Shown: positions 27,758 to 36,637, counted from the first letter of the stretch. The stretch is DNA of 64,000 bases from Bacillus marinisedimentorum (GCF_001644195.2 NZ_LWBL02000013.1:60675-124674); one strand, 5' to 3'. Translations and numbers: made by a program. Notes: generated by a model not told the origin, from the sequence alone.

Positions 27758-28753
27758 CTATCCTTCTATATTAATGCCCACTTTTCCAAATTGCTCTGCC
27801 TGATCGATATACGAAAAAGCTTTATCCGCTTCCTCAAGTGAAAATACTTTGTCAAGGACCGGCTTAATTTTATGTTTTTCGATAAATGCCAGCATCTCCT
27901 TGAACTCTTCTCTGCTTCCCATGGTAGAACCAAGAAGGTTATATTGGCCGTAAAAAAAGGAACGGATGTTGATTTTGATCTCATCGCCGGCCGATGCACC
28001 GAATGTGACAATCGTACCTCCCTTTTTAAGTATTGCGAGCGACCGATCGAACGTAGCGGCGCCTACACTTTCAATAACAATGTCGATCATTTCTCCTTCA
28101 AGCTCTTTTTGCCAGTCGCTGTTACTGTTAATCGCAAGGTCCGCTCCTATCGCCCGTGCTTTTTCCAATTTGGATTCTTTTCGGGAAGTGACGATGACAC
28201 GGGCGCCAGCCGCCTTAGCGAACAACAGCAGGTATGTCGCAACACCGCTGCCGATACCGGGGATGAATACGGTATCACCGGCTTTCACCTGTCCCCTGGT
28301 GAAAAGGACGCGATAAGCGGTCAGGGCTGCGAGCGGCAGCACGCCGGCTTCATCCCAGCTGAGATACTCCGGTTTTCTTTCAATATTATCAGCCGGCACG
28401 ACGGTGTACTCCGCAAATGTTCCGTCCGTCGGTACACCGAGGATATCGAATCCTTCGGGCGGTGCCGGGCTTTTTTCCTTCCACCCGATGCCCGGATTGA
28501 TTACTACTTCGTCACCGGCCTTCCAGTTTTCAACCCCTTCACCGACTGAAGCGATTACACCCGTTCCATCCGAGCCCAGTACAACTGGCGGATCCCCGTC
28601 TTCACGCCGGTATGGAACAAATAGATCCCGGTGGTTGAGACCCGCCCTTTTCAAGCGCACCTTCACTTCACCCTGTTCCGGTTCTGGTTCCGGCATTTCC
28701 TTCAGTTTGATTCCGTTGATTCCTTTATGTTCTTCATGAACAAATGCTTTCAT
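27758..28753 (-). CDS. Medium-chain dehydrogenase/reductase, quinone-oxidoreductase-like
   Basis: 331 residues. It is a two-domain MDR oxidoreductase with a GroES-like N-terminal domain and a Rossmann domain for NAD(P)H (IGSGVATYLLLF, about 160-171). The catalytic zinc cysteine of alcohol dehydrogenases is replaced (GLNHRDLF instead of GxCHxD), and no four-cysteine structural-zinc loop is seen, so a zinc-independent enoyl or quinone reductase is more likely than an alcohol dehydrogenase. The ATG at 28753 has AAAGGAGG upstream. The 64 extra upstream codons overlap the divergent promoter region. The substrate is unknown. Confidence 0.88.
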   Translation of the reverse strand: MKAFVHEEHKGINGIKLKEMPEPEPEQGEVKVRLKRAGLNHRDLFVPYRREDGDPPVVLGSDGTGVIASVGEGVENWKAGDEVVINPGIGWKEKSPAPPEGFDILGVPTDGTFAEYTVVPADNIERKPEYLSWDEAGVLPLAALTAYRVLFTRGQVKAGDTVFIPGIGSGVATYLLLFAKAAGARVIVTSRKESKLEKARAIGADLAINSNSDWQKELEGEMIDIVIESVGAATFDRSLAILKKGGTIVTFGASAGDEIKINIRSFFYGQYNLLGSTMGSREEFKEMLAFIEKHKIKPVLDKVFSLEEADKAFSYIDQAEQFGKVGINIEG

Positions 28754-28912
28754 TGATCTTCCTCCTTTTGCATACTGTGCAGGGGCTCTATACATTGTTT
28801 TCTTGATTGCACGGTTTAATTCCTTTTTTGGCAGCCGGCTAATTAAAGGCATACATCCACTTGCAAAAATATTCAGAAAAGCGGAAAATATAAGTGAAGG
28901 AGCGTGATTGAC

Positions 28913-29389
28913 ATGCTTGGCTGGAGACGAAAAGATAAAACGCAAGGAGATGTTCCCCCGTCCAAAAAGAAGCTGCCGGTCATTAATGCAAGCTTACAAG
29001 ATGTCCGGGAAGCTGTCAGGGCATTTGCAGACAATGCTCCTAAAGGAGTCTATTCAAGCATTCTTGTAAAAGAGGACAACACGATTGATTACGAGCTTCT
29101 TGCCCCTTACCTTCATGGAATTCCGGAGAGAAAGTTGTACATGTCACGTGCCACTTATGAGATTTTCGAGGAAGATGAATGCGAAATCTGTGTAGAGACT
29201 GATAAAGTCCAGGCAGCCGTTGATGCTTACGTTAAGGAGACCGGTGAACTTCCTTATATTGAGGGAGACCCCTACCGGAAAGTCAGCTACTATAAGCTGG
29301 AGAGCCGCAGCCTGTTAAGCGAAAGGCCCTCTATTGATTTTTATCTTACTGACGAAGAGTTTTTAATCACACACCGGAAACCCCGCTGA
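28913..29389 (+). CDS. Conserved Bacillaceae protein, 158 residues, unknown function
   Basis: I recognise it only loosely as one of the small conserved Bacillus proteins annotated with a DUF. It is soluble and acidic. Features are a basic N-terminus (GWRRKDKTQ), a FADNAPKGVYSSILVKEDNTI strand pair (in parts), the LAPYLHGIPERKLYMSRATYEIF stretch, and a C-terminal block FYLTDEEFLITHRKPR. ATG at 28913 has AAGGAG with 10-nt spacing. It is the first of three small rightward genes (28.9-30.2 kb) that may be cotranscribed. Confidence 0.75.
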   Translation: MLGWRRKDKTQGDVPPSKKKLPVINASLQDVREAVRAFADNAPKGVYSSILVKEDNTIDYELLAPYLHGIPERKLYMSRATYEIFEEDECEICVETDKVQAAVDAYVKETGELPYIEGDPYRKVSYYKLESRSLLSERPSIDFYLTDEEFLITHRKPR

Positions 29390-29450
29390 GCAAAAGTTTG
29401 TCTACAATCGCATCCTCTTGAATAGGATAGTAGCAGAGGGGGTGCCTAAG

Positions 29451-29927
29451 TTGTCCGGCCAAAAACATTTGATTGCAGGAAGCCTCTTTATCCTTGCAGG
29501 GATATTATTCTTCATCCTCAACATTTCCTTGTTTGATGCCTTCTGGCCATTGCCGCTTACCGGCATGAGTCTGCTCATGCTGTATTTTTTTTCGGAAAGA
29601 TCGCTGTACGTCCAAAATGAGGGCGTCCTTCTGACAGCTCTTTCTTCCCTTTCCCTGTTTATGTATGACACCATCAGCCTGATCGGCATAAAGAATGACA
29701 AACCATGGCTTTTTTTATTTCTGTTTTTATCCTTTCTTGCACTGTTTTTCATTTCAGCAGCAAATCAGCCGGCACGTGCTGAACCTCCAATTCCATTCTG
29801 GCCGCTCATCCCGGCATTTTTCTTTCTCATGATCGGGATTGAGGGGTTTTTATCGATTGCCCTCTGGCCGTTTATACTTCTGGCAGCCGGCATTTTGTTA
29901 TTATTTACAGGAAAAGCCCCTTTTTAA
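29451..29927 (+). CDS. Multi-pass membrane protein, unknown function
   Basis: 158 residues with five or six hydrophobic segments, arranged as short two-helix units ending in WPL motifs (FDAFWPLPLTGMS, IPFWPLIPAF, ALWPFILLA). This resembles the N-terminal membrane domains of LiaF/DUF5668-type proteins, but no soluble domain is attached. The start is TTG at 29451 with GAGGGGGTG 7 nt upstream. An upstream TTG at 29418 has no such site. No function can be assigned. Confidence 0.75.
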   Translation: MSGQKHLIAGSLFILAGILFFILNISLFDAFWPLPLTGMSLLMLYFFSERSLYVQNEGVLLTALSSLSLFMYDTISLIGIKNDKPWLFLFLFLSFLALFFISAANQPARAEPPIPFWPLIPAFFFLMIGIEGFLSIALWPFILLAAGILLLFTGKAPF

Positions 29928-30011
29928 TTAATTTCAGAATAATAAGAAAATATCCTTGAATTTTTGACCGAACCTACATATAATAACAAAAAGGACTTTG
30001 GGGTGAGGTTC

Positions 30012-30242
30012 ATGCAAAACGAAAGATCTTATCAGGAGAAAATGAAAGAGCAGGCAATGAAGCGCCAGCAAAAAGGAAACAAGGCGCTTGAGGTGTATGT
30101 CCAGATGATTCTTGATGAATCACTGCACAACTTCCGTAAAGAAAAATTGGAAGAAAAAATTAATCACGCACTCGATACCCGTAACTATGAATCCTTCGTC
30201 AAGCTTTCCAGCCAATATAACAAACTGTTGCTTAACACTTAA
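30012..30242 (+). CDS. yhzC: IDEAL-domain small protein YhzC
   Basis: 76 residues, about the size of B. subtilis YhzC, which is also near comK. The C-terminal half is a clear IDEAL domain (MILDESLHNFRKEKLEEKI ... YNKLL). The N-terminus is basic and glutamine-rich (EKMKEQAMKRQQKG). The IDEAL domain is short and helical, and its role in this protein is unknown. The start at 30012 has GGGGTGAGG 4 nt upstream. Sixteen further codons upstream lack a site. A hairpin follows at 30274-30298. Confidence 0.82.
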   Translation: MQNERSYQEKMKEQAMKRQQKGNKALEVYVQMILDESLHNFRKEKLEEKINHALDTRNYESFVKLSSQYNKLLLNT

Positions 30243-30273
30243 TTCTCATCTTTCACATCTTTAGAACTTGCAG

Positions 30274-30298
30274 AAAGCCAGGTTACGGACCTGGCTTT
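30274..30298 (+). terminator. Hairpin after yhzC
   Basis: AAAGCCAGG and CCTGGCTTT form a 9-bp stem with a 7-nt loop. The T tail is the arm itself (CTTTAC), so strength is moderate. Confidence 0.6.
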
Positions 30299-30440
30299 AC
30301 ATAAGTCTGAAATGCTGAACAACTCCCCAAACTGAAAAAATTCGACGTATACAGTGCCGCAAGAGCATGCCTGGCATTTTTCTTGTTTCATCAATAAAGC
30401 GTTCGCTTATGCAAACGGCCCTCTCTGCCGAACGCACAAA

Positions 30441-30612
30441 ACAAATGCGCAAGGCGCCCGCTTAGCGGCGTACGCATAAACGGGGGTACCCGCAGGGAGG
30501 TGCTCTTTCCTCCCGGAGGGGATCACCGCCTATGATGATAGGCGCTGGCGCCTTGAGCAGGACGATTCCTTACTGGCTATTTATTCACAACGCTTAAAAT
30601 TTCTTTAACAGC
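30441..30612. repeat. Foldback element, full copy
   Basis: It begins ACAAATGCGCAAGGCGCCCG and ends ACGCTTAAAATTTCTTTAAC. The inner arms CATAAACGG and CCGCCTATG are slightly diverged. Its A/T-rich end runs straight into the aceA terminator, as in the other copies. Confidence 0.8.
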
Positions 30613-30650
30613 AAAAAAACAGTACCAGGTAGATCTGGCACTGTTTTTTT
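30613..30650 (-). terminator. Terminator of aceA
   Basis: AAAAAAACAGT (30613-30623) pairs with ACTGTTTTTTT (30640-30650), with CCAG/CTGG extending the stem inside. It works in both directions. Confidence 0.85.
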
Positions 30651-30679
30651 ATGCTGATCAATCATATGGGTACGGGTGT

Positions 30680-31966
30680 TTACTTAGCTGTTGTAAACTG
30701 CTCTGCTTCAGTAGAACCTTTCAAAGCGGTTGTGGAAGAAGTTCCGCCTGAAACAACCTGAGAAACTTCATCAAAGTAGCCTGTACCGACTTCACGCTGA
30801 TGGCGCGTAGCTGTGTAACCATGTTTTTCACTTGCAAACTCAGCTTGCTGGAGCTCTGAGTATGCAGCCATGCCGCGATCTTTGTAGCCGCGGGCCAATT
30901 CAAACATGCTGTGGTTAAGGGCATGGAATCCGGCAAGGGTAACGAATTGGAACTTGTAGCCCATTTTGCCAAGCTCCTGCTGGAATTTCGCGATTGTCTC
31001 TTTATCGAGATTCGCCTCCCAGTTAAAGGACGGCGAACAGTTATAAGCAAGCATTTTGTCAGGGAACTTCTCATGGATGGCATCTGCGAATTGACGGGCC
31101 TCCTCAAGATCCGGCTTCGATGTTTCACACCAAATGAGATCTGCATAAGGAGCATAAGCAAGGCCGCGGGCAATCGCCTGGTCGATACCTGCGTTTGTAC
31201 GGTGGAACCCTTCTGCTGTACGCTCACCTGTAATGAACTGGTGATCAGTCGGGTCAACATCACTTGTGATCATATCGGCAGCATTCGCATCCGTACGGGC
31301 GATGACAAGTGTTTCAGTACCCATCACATCGGCTGCAAGGCGTGCTGAAACGAGATTGCGTACAGCTGTCTGAGTCGGAAGCAAAACTTTTCCGCCGAGG
31401 TGGCCGCACTTCTTTTCAGATGAGAGCTGGTCCTCAAAGTGGACACCTGCTGCACCTGCCTCAATCATGCCTTTCATCAGTTCGAATACATTCAGCTGGC
31501 CGCCGAATCCTGCTTCTGCGTCCGCGACAATTGGAGCGAACCAGTAAGTTCCTTCGTTGCCTTCCATATGGTCGATCTGGTCGGCGCGCTGGAGAGCCTG
31601 ATTGATGCGCTTGACTACGGACGGTACACTGTTAGCCGGATACAAGCTCTGGTCCGGATACATCTGACCGGAAAGGTTGGCATCTGCAGCTACCTGCCAG
31701 CCGCTCAAATAGATGGCTTTCAGACCGGCTTTCACTTGCTGGACAGCCTGGTTTCCGGTTAGCGCGCCCAGCGCATTCACATAGTCTTCTTCCTTCATGA
31801 GATCCCACAGGCGTTCTGCACCTTTTTTCGCAAGTGTATGTTCAATGTCGATTGACCCTTTCAGTTTCCACACATCTTCTGCACTGTATGGGCGTTCAAC
31901 GCCTTTCCATCTCTCTTCCATTGCCCAGCGTTCTTCTGTCTTTTTGATGAAGTCCTGTTTGTTCAT
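30680..31966 (-). CDS. aceA: Isocitrate lyase
   Basis: 428 residues. It splits isocitrate into succinate and glyoxylate, the first step of the glyoxylate shunt used for growth on acetate or fatty acids. The catalytic KKCGH is at 185-189 (Cys187). Other family blocks are [24 protein letters not shown] and YNCSPSFNW. The ATG at 31966 follows AAAGGGAG. Malate synthase, its usual partner, is not in the window. The enzyme is absent from B. subtilis but present in several other Bacillaceae, and it fits the fatty-acid genes at 38.8-41.4 kb functionally. Confidence 0.98.
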   Translation of the reverse strand: MNKQDFIKKTEERWAMEERWKGVERPYSAEDVWKLKGSIDIEHTLAKKGAERLWDLMKEEDYVNALGALTGNQAVQQVKAGLKAIYLSGWQVAADANLSGQMYPDQSLYPANSVPSVVKRINQALQRADQIDHMEGNEGTYWFAPIVADAEAGFGGQLNVFELMKGMIEAGAAGVHFEDQLSSEKKCGHLGGKVLLPTQTAVRNLVSARLAADVMGTETLVIARTDANAADMITSDVDPTDHQFITGERTAEGFHRTNAGIDQAIARGLAYAPYADLIWCETSKPDLEEARQFADAIHEKFPDKMLAYNCSPSFNWEANLDKETIAKFQQELGKMGYKFQFVTLAGFHALNHSMFELARGYKDRGMAAYSELQQAEFASEKHGYTATRHQREVGTGYFDEVSQVVSGGTSSTTALKGSTEAEQFTTAK

Positions 31967-32193
31967 TGAATAAATCTCCCTTTCCGAGTGAAATTTCAAA
32001 ACCATGCGACAAATCAACAACTAATCTACTGTTATAATACAGTTTTTTAATACATTTGTTATTATATAACACACTTCAGCATAACGCTACCCTTTTTTCA
32101 GAATTTTTTAATTTGTGTCTTTTTTACTGTTTACCTGATCCTTCCTCCTTTGGTTTAAATGTGATAACACCACGTCATCGGGACAGAACAAAA

Positions 32194-32278
32194 GCGATAG
32201 CCGCTGGCGCCTGGAGCTGGATGACTCCCTTCTCGCTTTTTATCCATAACGCAAAAAATTTATAATTTCCTTAACAGT
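32194..32278. repeat. Foldback element, right half only
   Basis: It begins CGATAGCCGCTGGCGCCTGG and carries the A/T-rich tail to CCTTAACAGTA. The left arm is missing, so this is a deletion remnant. Again it abuts a terminator, that of the sugar kinase gene. Confidence 0.75.
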
Positions 32279-32281
32279 AAA

Positions 32282-32324
32282 AAAAGCCCGCTAGCTTCGG
32301 GATAACCGAAGCTAACGGGCTTTT
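32282..32324 (-). terminator. Terminator of the sugar kinase gene
   Basis: AAAAGCCCG-C-TAGCTTCGG pairs with CCGAAGCTA-A-CGGGCTTTT, a stem of about 18 bp with one mismatch and a 5-nt loop. A-rich and T-rich flanks allow action in both directions. Confidence 0.9.
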
Positions 32325-32344
32325 GGACCTGTACAGCTCACTGT

Positions 32345-33289
32345 TTATTTGTTGAGTTCTGCTTCTATTTTTTCCTTTTGCGGGAAGCTTGCCATTGCAC
32401 CTTCACCGCTTACGGTCAGAGAAGCAGCTTCAGATGCAAACCGGCACATTTTTTCAGCTTCTTCCACCGATAGAGCTTTAGCATCTTTTTCTGAGCCGGC
32501 AAGTTGATAAAGAAGGCCTGCCGTATAGGCATCTCCCGCACCGGTAAGGTCAACTTCCTTAACAGGATAAGCCGGAATTTCCACTTTTTTGCCGTCAATG
32601 ACGAGAATGCTCCCCTCTTCGCTTTTTGTAATGACCAGAAGCTCTATATCATACTGTTCCAAAACATCGATTCCCTGTTCCGCTGTTTCCTGTCCGGTCA
32701 GGAAAATAAGATCTTTTTCTGTCATTTTCAAAATGTCCGCTTCCATCATAAACGTCATCAGCGTTTCCCGGGCTGCATCTTCTTGTTCCCATAGGCCGAT
32801 CCGGACATTCGCTTCAAAGGAAATAAGAAGCCCTTTTTCTTTTGCATGGGTGACCGCATGTTTGACCGCTTCCCTTGATGGTTTATTCATCAAAAGCAAA
32901 GAGTCAAAGTGCAGGATCTCGTGTTTATCAATAAGGTCTGCCGAAACATCTTCATCTTTAAGCTGCTGCTCAGCACTTTCGTTCGTATAATAATTGAACT
33001 GGAGCTTATTGTCAGCATTGAATGTTCCAAACGTAATACCCGTTTTGGCGGCTGAGGTCATGGTTACCCCAGTTGTATCGACACCGTATCCTTCCAGCGC
33101 TTCCTTCATTTCTTTGCCAAATAAATCGTTCCCTATCTTTCCGACAAAAGAAACGGGGGCACCCAGTTTGCCGAGGGCTGCCGCGACATTTGCAGGTCCG
33201 CCGCCATGGCTTTTGCGGTATGTGATTTCATTATAATCCTGTGGAACAAACTCAATGAGAGCTTCTCCCATCGTCACAATTCCTCTCAT
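32345..33289 (-). CDS. PfkB-family carbohydrate kinase (fructokinase-like)
   Basis: 314 residues. It is a ribokinase-fold enzyme that phosphorylates a sugar with ATP. The N-terminal GGGPANVAAALGKLG and the C-terminal signature DLTGAGDAYTAGLL (catalytic Asp in GAGD) are intact. SFEANVR replaces the more common FDPN(V/L)R. The closest functional guess is fructokinase, but the sugar cannot be told from sequence. ATG at 33289 is preceded by GAGGGATC; another ATG lies three bases upstream. An inverted repeat that could be an operator lies 27-43 nt upstream. Confidence 0.88.
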   Translation of the reverse strand: MRGIVTMGEALIEFVPQDYNEITYRKSHGGGPANVAAALGKLGAPVSFVGKIGNDLFGKEMKEALEGYGVDTTGVTMTSAAKTGITFGTFNADNKLQFNYYTNESAEQQLKDEDVSADLIDKHEILHFDSLLLMNKPSREAVKHAVTHAKEKGLLISFEANVRIGLWEQEDAARETLMTFMMEADILKMTEKDLIFLTGQETAEQGIDVLEQYDIELLVITKSEEGSILVIDGKKVEIPAYPVKEVDLTGAGDAYTAGLLYQLAGSEKDAKALSVEEAEKMCRFASEAASLTVSGEGAMASFPQKEKIEAELNK

Positions 33290-33315
33290 CATGATCCCTC
33301 TTTTCATCCTGGTAG

Positions 33316-33332
33316 TGAACGCTTTATGTTCA
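33316..33332. promoter_or_regulatory. Inverted repeat upstream of the sugar kinase gene
   Basis: TGAAC-GCTTTAT-GTTCA is a 5-bp inverted repeat with a 7-nt spacer just upstream of the kinase start. It could be an operator. It matches the catabolite-repression consensus only in part. Confidence 0.3.
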
Positions 33333-33494
33333 TTACCCGTTCATCTAATCCATTAATCTAATAAAGGATGCACCCAAATGTTCAAATAATGTTCAACGTT
33401 TTCTTCCGAGGCTCCTACATCGACGGATTTCACTATTGTATAGTTATAAATAGTGAATAGTAATCTTTTAAATTCTTACCGGGGTGAATCCGAC

Positions 33495-34085
33495 ATGACG
33501 ATGAAAAAAATTTACATTCTGTTCATAAGCCTGCTTGTGATCGGTGTTAGTGCAGGTGTTTTCTATTTAACGGTGGTGCGGCAAAGCGGAGTTGAAGTTC
33601 CTGATGTGATGATGGAAACGGCATATGGCGAGGAATATTCTTTTTACAATGACAGCAAGGATAAGGTAAAGCTCATTGAATTCATTTACACGAACTGTCC
33701 GGATGTTTGCCCGACCACAACCTTCAGAATGACGCAACTGCGCGATCAGTTTGAGAAAAGCGGTGTTTTTGGTAAAGATATTGAGTTCATTACGATAACG
33801 ATCGATCCAAAACGTGATTCGCAGGCGGTTTTGAAGCAATACGCGGACACGTTCAAGATCAAGTCCGGTTCAGGATGGAGATTGCTTCGCGGCAGTGAAG
33901 AAGATACGAAGGCCGTAGCGGATTCATTCGGTTTCATGTATCGGGATCCCGGGAACGGCTTTCTCATCCATTCTTCATACACCTATTTGCTTGATGATAA
34001 AAATAGGCTGATCGAACAATTCGGCATGGGTGAAGGGTTTGACAAAGAACGCGTTTATAAAAGAATCATGCGGACAATCGACTAG
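33495..34085 (+). CDS. SCO1/SenC-family copper chaperone
   Basis: 196 residues. It is a membrane-anchored thioredoxin-fold protein that delivers copper to the CuA site of cytochrome oxidase. One N-terminal membrane segment (about 5-27) anchors it outside the membrane. The copper ligands are present: C68-P-D-V-C72 and His159 in FLIHSSYTYLLD. The start at 33495 follows GGGGTGA; an ATG two codons later is also possible. Unlike typical lipoprotein SCO proteins of Bacillus, I see no lipobox cysteine. It is followed by a YtkA-like lipoprotein gene, which suggests a shared role in oxidase or copper handling. Confidence 0.92.
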   Translation: MTMKKIYILFISLLVIGVSAGVFYLTVVRQSGVEVPDVMMETAYGEEYSFYNDSKDKVKLIEFIYTNCPDVCPTTTFRMTQLRDQFEKSGVFGKDIEFITITIDPKRDSQAVLKQYADTFKIKSGSGWRLLRGSEEDTKAVADSFGFMYRDPGNGFLIHSSYTYLLDDKNRLIEQFGMGEGFDKERVYKRIMRTID

Positions 34086-34136
34086 TGGTATAATAATGGA
34101 TGACATAATTTTATTTAACGGAGTTGAGCTTCCAGC

Positions 34137-34547
34137 ATGTTTAAAAAAGGATTCTTTGCAATAATCATTTCCATCTTTTTCTTAGTTGCCCTCACTGCCT
34201 GCGGCCAGGAAGAGAAAAATGAAGCTGCCGGAGAAGATGACTTGGCGTTCCCTGAAGCATCCTTCTCCATTGCACCTCAAGAAGCCAAAACTGGTGAAGA
34301 GATCACATTTGAAGTAAAAGTCACAGAAGCAGGTGAACCGATAGAGGATGCCGATGTCCGATTTGAAATTTGGCCAGATGAAAAAGAAGACGAAGAACAT
34401 GAAATGATTCCGATCGAGCACAGTGAAGACGGGATCTATACCCTCTCAAAATCGTTCGGAACCCAGGGCGCATACTCCATGTATTATCATATTGACGCCC
34501 GCGGCATGCATTTGATGGAAAAGCATTCTTTTACTGTCACTGAATGA
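34137..34547 (+). CDS. Lipoprotein with a YtkA-like domain
   Basis: 136 residues. It has a lipoprotein signal peptide with lipobox LTAC (Cys22), then an acidic linker and an extracellular immunoglobulin-like domain (about 41-135): GEEITFEVKVTEAGEPIEDADVRFEIWP in parts, then FGTQGAYSMYYHIDARGMHLM. Such YtkA/FixH-like domains often accompany copper or oxidase assembly factors, and the SCO1-type gene lies 51 nt upstream. The histidine and methionine-rich end (YYHIDARGMHLMEKH) may bind metal (inference). A strong terminator follows, so the pair forms an operon. Confidence 0.87.
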   Translation: MFKKGFFAIIISIFFLVALTACGQEEKNEAAGEDDLAFPEASFSIAPQEAKTGEEITFEVKVTEAGEPIEDADVRFEIWPDEKEDEEHEMIPIEHSEDGIYTLSKSFGTQGAYSMYYHIDARGMHLMEKHSFTVTE

Positions 34548-34610
34548 GGACTCCCCTTTATATGTGATGTATAGGTACGGTTTATGAGTATAAATTTCAA
34601 CAGCACCACA

Positions 34611-34655
34611 AGTAACAGTCCATTTCACAATTGAATTGGACTGTTACTTTTTTTT
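34611..34655 (+). terminator. Strong terminator of the SCO1/YtkA pair
   Basis: AGTAACAGTCCA and TGGACTGTTACT form a perfect 12-bp stem followed by eight T. Confidence 0.92.
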
Positions 34656-34669
34656 GTGATGTCCGGGAT

Positions 34670-34704
34670 GTTGCCTGGCAATTGCCTCGCAATTGCCAGG
34701 CAAC
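34670..34704. other. Perfect 16-bp palindromic hairpin without T tract
   Basis: GTTGCCTGGCAATTGC is followed by a 3-nt loop and its exact complement. It lies 15 nt after the terminator. The absence of T runs argues against a terminator. It could be a small repeat element or a protein-binding palindrome. Confidence 0.6.
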
Positions 34705-34789
34705 CATGGGCCATAAGTCCCTAAAGCCGTCACATCATTCCGCCTCCTTCATTCACAATTCTGCACTTTTATGAATCGGACAGAGATGA

Positions 34790-34920
34790 GCCGCAGGAGG
34801 GGATTTTTCCTTCTGGAGGGGGTCACCGCTTATGACGATAACCGCTGGCGCCTGGATCTGGATGACTCCCTTCCGGATTCTTATTCACAACGCGAAAATT
34901 TTATAATTTCCTTAACATCA
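34790..34920. repeat. Foldback element, left end missing
   Basis: It begins CCGCAGGAGGGGATTTTTCC, retains CACCGCTTATGACGATAACC and CGCTGGCGCC, and ends in CCTTAACATC. The 5' arms are lost. It joins the terminator at 34925-34973. Confidence 0.7.
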
Positions 34921-34924
34921 AGAA

Positions 34925-34973
34925 AAGAAGAACAGCAAACCGAAAATCCACCGTTCGGCATGCTGTTCTTCTT
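34925..34973. terminator. Terminator-like hairpin
   Basis: AAGAAGAACAGCA and TGCTGTTCTTCTT form a 13-bp stem, with CCGAA/TTCGG pairing further inside. It probably served pncB (leftward) before the element at 35021-35146 came between them. Confidence 0.75.
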
Positions 34974-35020
34974 ATTATTTATAGTATTTACAAGGATTCC
35001 AGTTTTGTTGAGGGAATAAG

Positions 35021-35146
35021 TATCCCCCCTCACCCACACTGCACCCCAAACCTTCGGTTTATAAGGGGTGCTCCGTATTTGACCTCACTCTCATCCCCCA
35101 CCTAAAGGAGTGGGCTTTCACGTTCGGAGATTCTGTAAGGGGGATA
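35021..35146. mobile_element. Short element resembling an IS200/IS605 end without transposase
   Basis: TATCCCCC at 35021 is inverted as GGGGGATA at 35139-35146. Inside are two imperfect hairpins: GCACCCC-AAACC ... GGTTT-ATAA-GGGGTGC at 35041-35071, and CCCAC ... GTGGG at 35097-35114. The latter, with CCCCCACCTAAAGGAGTGGG and a following GATTCTGTAA, looks like the right ends I remember for IS605-family elements in Bacilli, the part from which TnpB guide RNAs derive. No tnpA or tnpB is present. The identification is from memory and unverified. Confidence 0.45.
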
Positions 35147-35176
35147 TTTTATACTTTAAAAAGGATACGATTCGGC

Positions 35177-36637
35177 TTAATCCTTACCCATCTCTGCAAC
35201 ACTCTTTTTAACATTCTCGATATTCCGCATTTTGTTTTCCCAGCATTCTCTGCTCAAGTCCACCGGATATTCGTGCGGATTCAAAAGCCGCTTGTATTCA
35301 TCCCACAGCAGCGCCAGGTTTTCTTCCAGGTATGCTCTTGAATCTTTCAGTTCCGGAAATTCATAGACTCGCTTACCCGATTTAAACACATCCACATGGA
35401 GCTCTTTCGCTTCAAAATGGGTGATGAATTTTGAAATATACGTATGGACCGGATGGAACATATTAAGCCGTTTCTCCTCCCACGGCCTTTCGTGTTCAAG
35501 CGCGATGTAATCACCTTCCGATTTGCCGTTTGCTCTATTGATGATCCGGTATACCCGCTTTTTGCCCGGCGTTGTCACTTTTTCTGGATTTCCGGATATT
35601 TTTATGGTATCGGTCATCTTCCCGTCTTCTTCAATGGAAACAAGTTTATAAACCGCCCCGAGCGCCGGCTGGTCAAATGCGGTGATAAGCTTTGTACCGA
35701 CACCCCATGCATCTATTTCAGCACCCTGCATTTTCAAATTCAAAATCGTCTCTTCATCCAGATCATTACTCGCAACAATAGTTGTATCCGTGTATCCCGC
35801 TTCATCCAGCATCACTCTCGCCTTCTTTGACAGATAAGCAAGGTCTCCGCTGTCGAGCCGGATGCTCTTGAAGTTTATTGCTTCTCCCATTTCGTCCGCC
35901 ACCCGAATGGCGTTCGGGACTCCGCTTTTCAGCGTATCATACGTGTCGACCAAAAAGGTGCAGTCCTTATGGGTTTCCGCGTATTTTTTGAATGCGGTAT
36001 ATTCATCCCTGTAAGCCTGGACCATTGAGTGTGCATGTGTGCCGGCGACAGGCAGCCCGAACATCTTTCCGGCCCGGACGTTGCTGGTTGCGTCAAATCC
36101 GCCAATATATGCCGCTCTTGTTCCCCAAATCGCAGCATCGAATTCATGGGCCCGCCTAGAACCGAATTCCATGAACAGCTGCTTTTTGGCAGTCTGTTTG
36201 ATACGGGAGGCTTTGGTCGCAATCAAGGTTTGATAGTTCACGATATTCAAAAGCGCTGTCTCAAGAATCTGGGCTTCCCCGATCGGCGCTTCAATTCGCA
36301 TGATCGGTTCATTGCCAAAGACCAGCTCCCCCTCTTTCATGGACCGGATGTTCCCGGTGAAGCGCATGCCGCTTAAATAGTCAAGGAACTCTTCGTCATA
36401 ACCGAGTTCTCGCAAATACCCGATATCCGTTTCACTGAAATGAAAATCATTCACAAATGAAACTACCCGTTCAAGCCCCGCAAAGACGGCATAACCATTT
36501 CCGAACGGCAGGCTTCGGAAAAAGACATCAAATACCGCTTTTTTCTCATGGAACCCGTCCTCAAAATACACCTGCGCCATATTTATTTGATACAAGTCCG
36601 TATGTAGAGCATGACTGTCATCCACAAACTTATTCAT
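35177..36637 (-). CDS. pncB: Nicotinate phosphoribosyltransferase
   Basis: 486 residues, the length of the B. subtilis enzyme. It joins nicotinate to phosphoribosyl pyrophosphate to give NaMN in NAD salvage. The phosphorylated histidine segment GTHAHSMVQ is intact, as are HTDLYQINMA near the N-terminus, GTRAAYIGGFDATSN and RLDSGDL. ATG at 36637 follows AGGAGGAGTG with good spacing; ATG at 36643 is too close. pncA lies 231 bp upstream in the same direction, so the two successive steps nicotinamide to nicotinate to NaMN are encoded together. Confidence 0.97.
   Translation of the reverse strand: MNKFVDDSHALHTDLYQINMAQVYFEDGFHEKKAVFDVFFRSLPFGNGYAVFAGLERVVSFVNDFHFSETDIGYLRELGYDEEFLDYLSGMRFTGNIRSMKEGELVFGNEPIMRIEAPIGEAQILETALLNIVNYQTLIATKASRIKQTAKKQLFMEFGSRRAHEFDAAIWGTRAAYIGGFDATSNVRAGKMFGLPVAGTHAHSMVQAYRDEYTAFKKYAETHKDCTFLVDTYDTLKSGVPNAIRVADEMGEAINFKSIRLDSGDLAYLSKKARVMLDEAGYTDTTIVASNDLDEETILNLKMQGAEIDAWGVGTKLITAFDQPALGAVYKLVSIEEDGKMTDTIKISGNPEKVTTPGKKRVYRIINRANGKSEGDYIALEHERPWEEKRLNMFHPVHTYISKFITHFEAKELHVDVFKSGKRVYEFPELKDSRAYLEENLALLWDEYKRLLNPHEYPVDLSRECWENKMRNIENVKKSVAEMGKD

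Noticed and set aside
27758..28753. Calling the oxidoreductase a zinc alcohol dehydrogenase
   Set aside because: The catalytic-zinc cysteine and the four-cysteine structural loop are absent.
34771..35019. 82-codon frame over the partial foldback element
   Set aside because: It runs through a repeat and a terminator hairpin.
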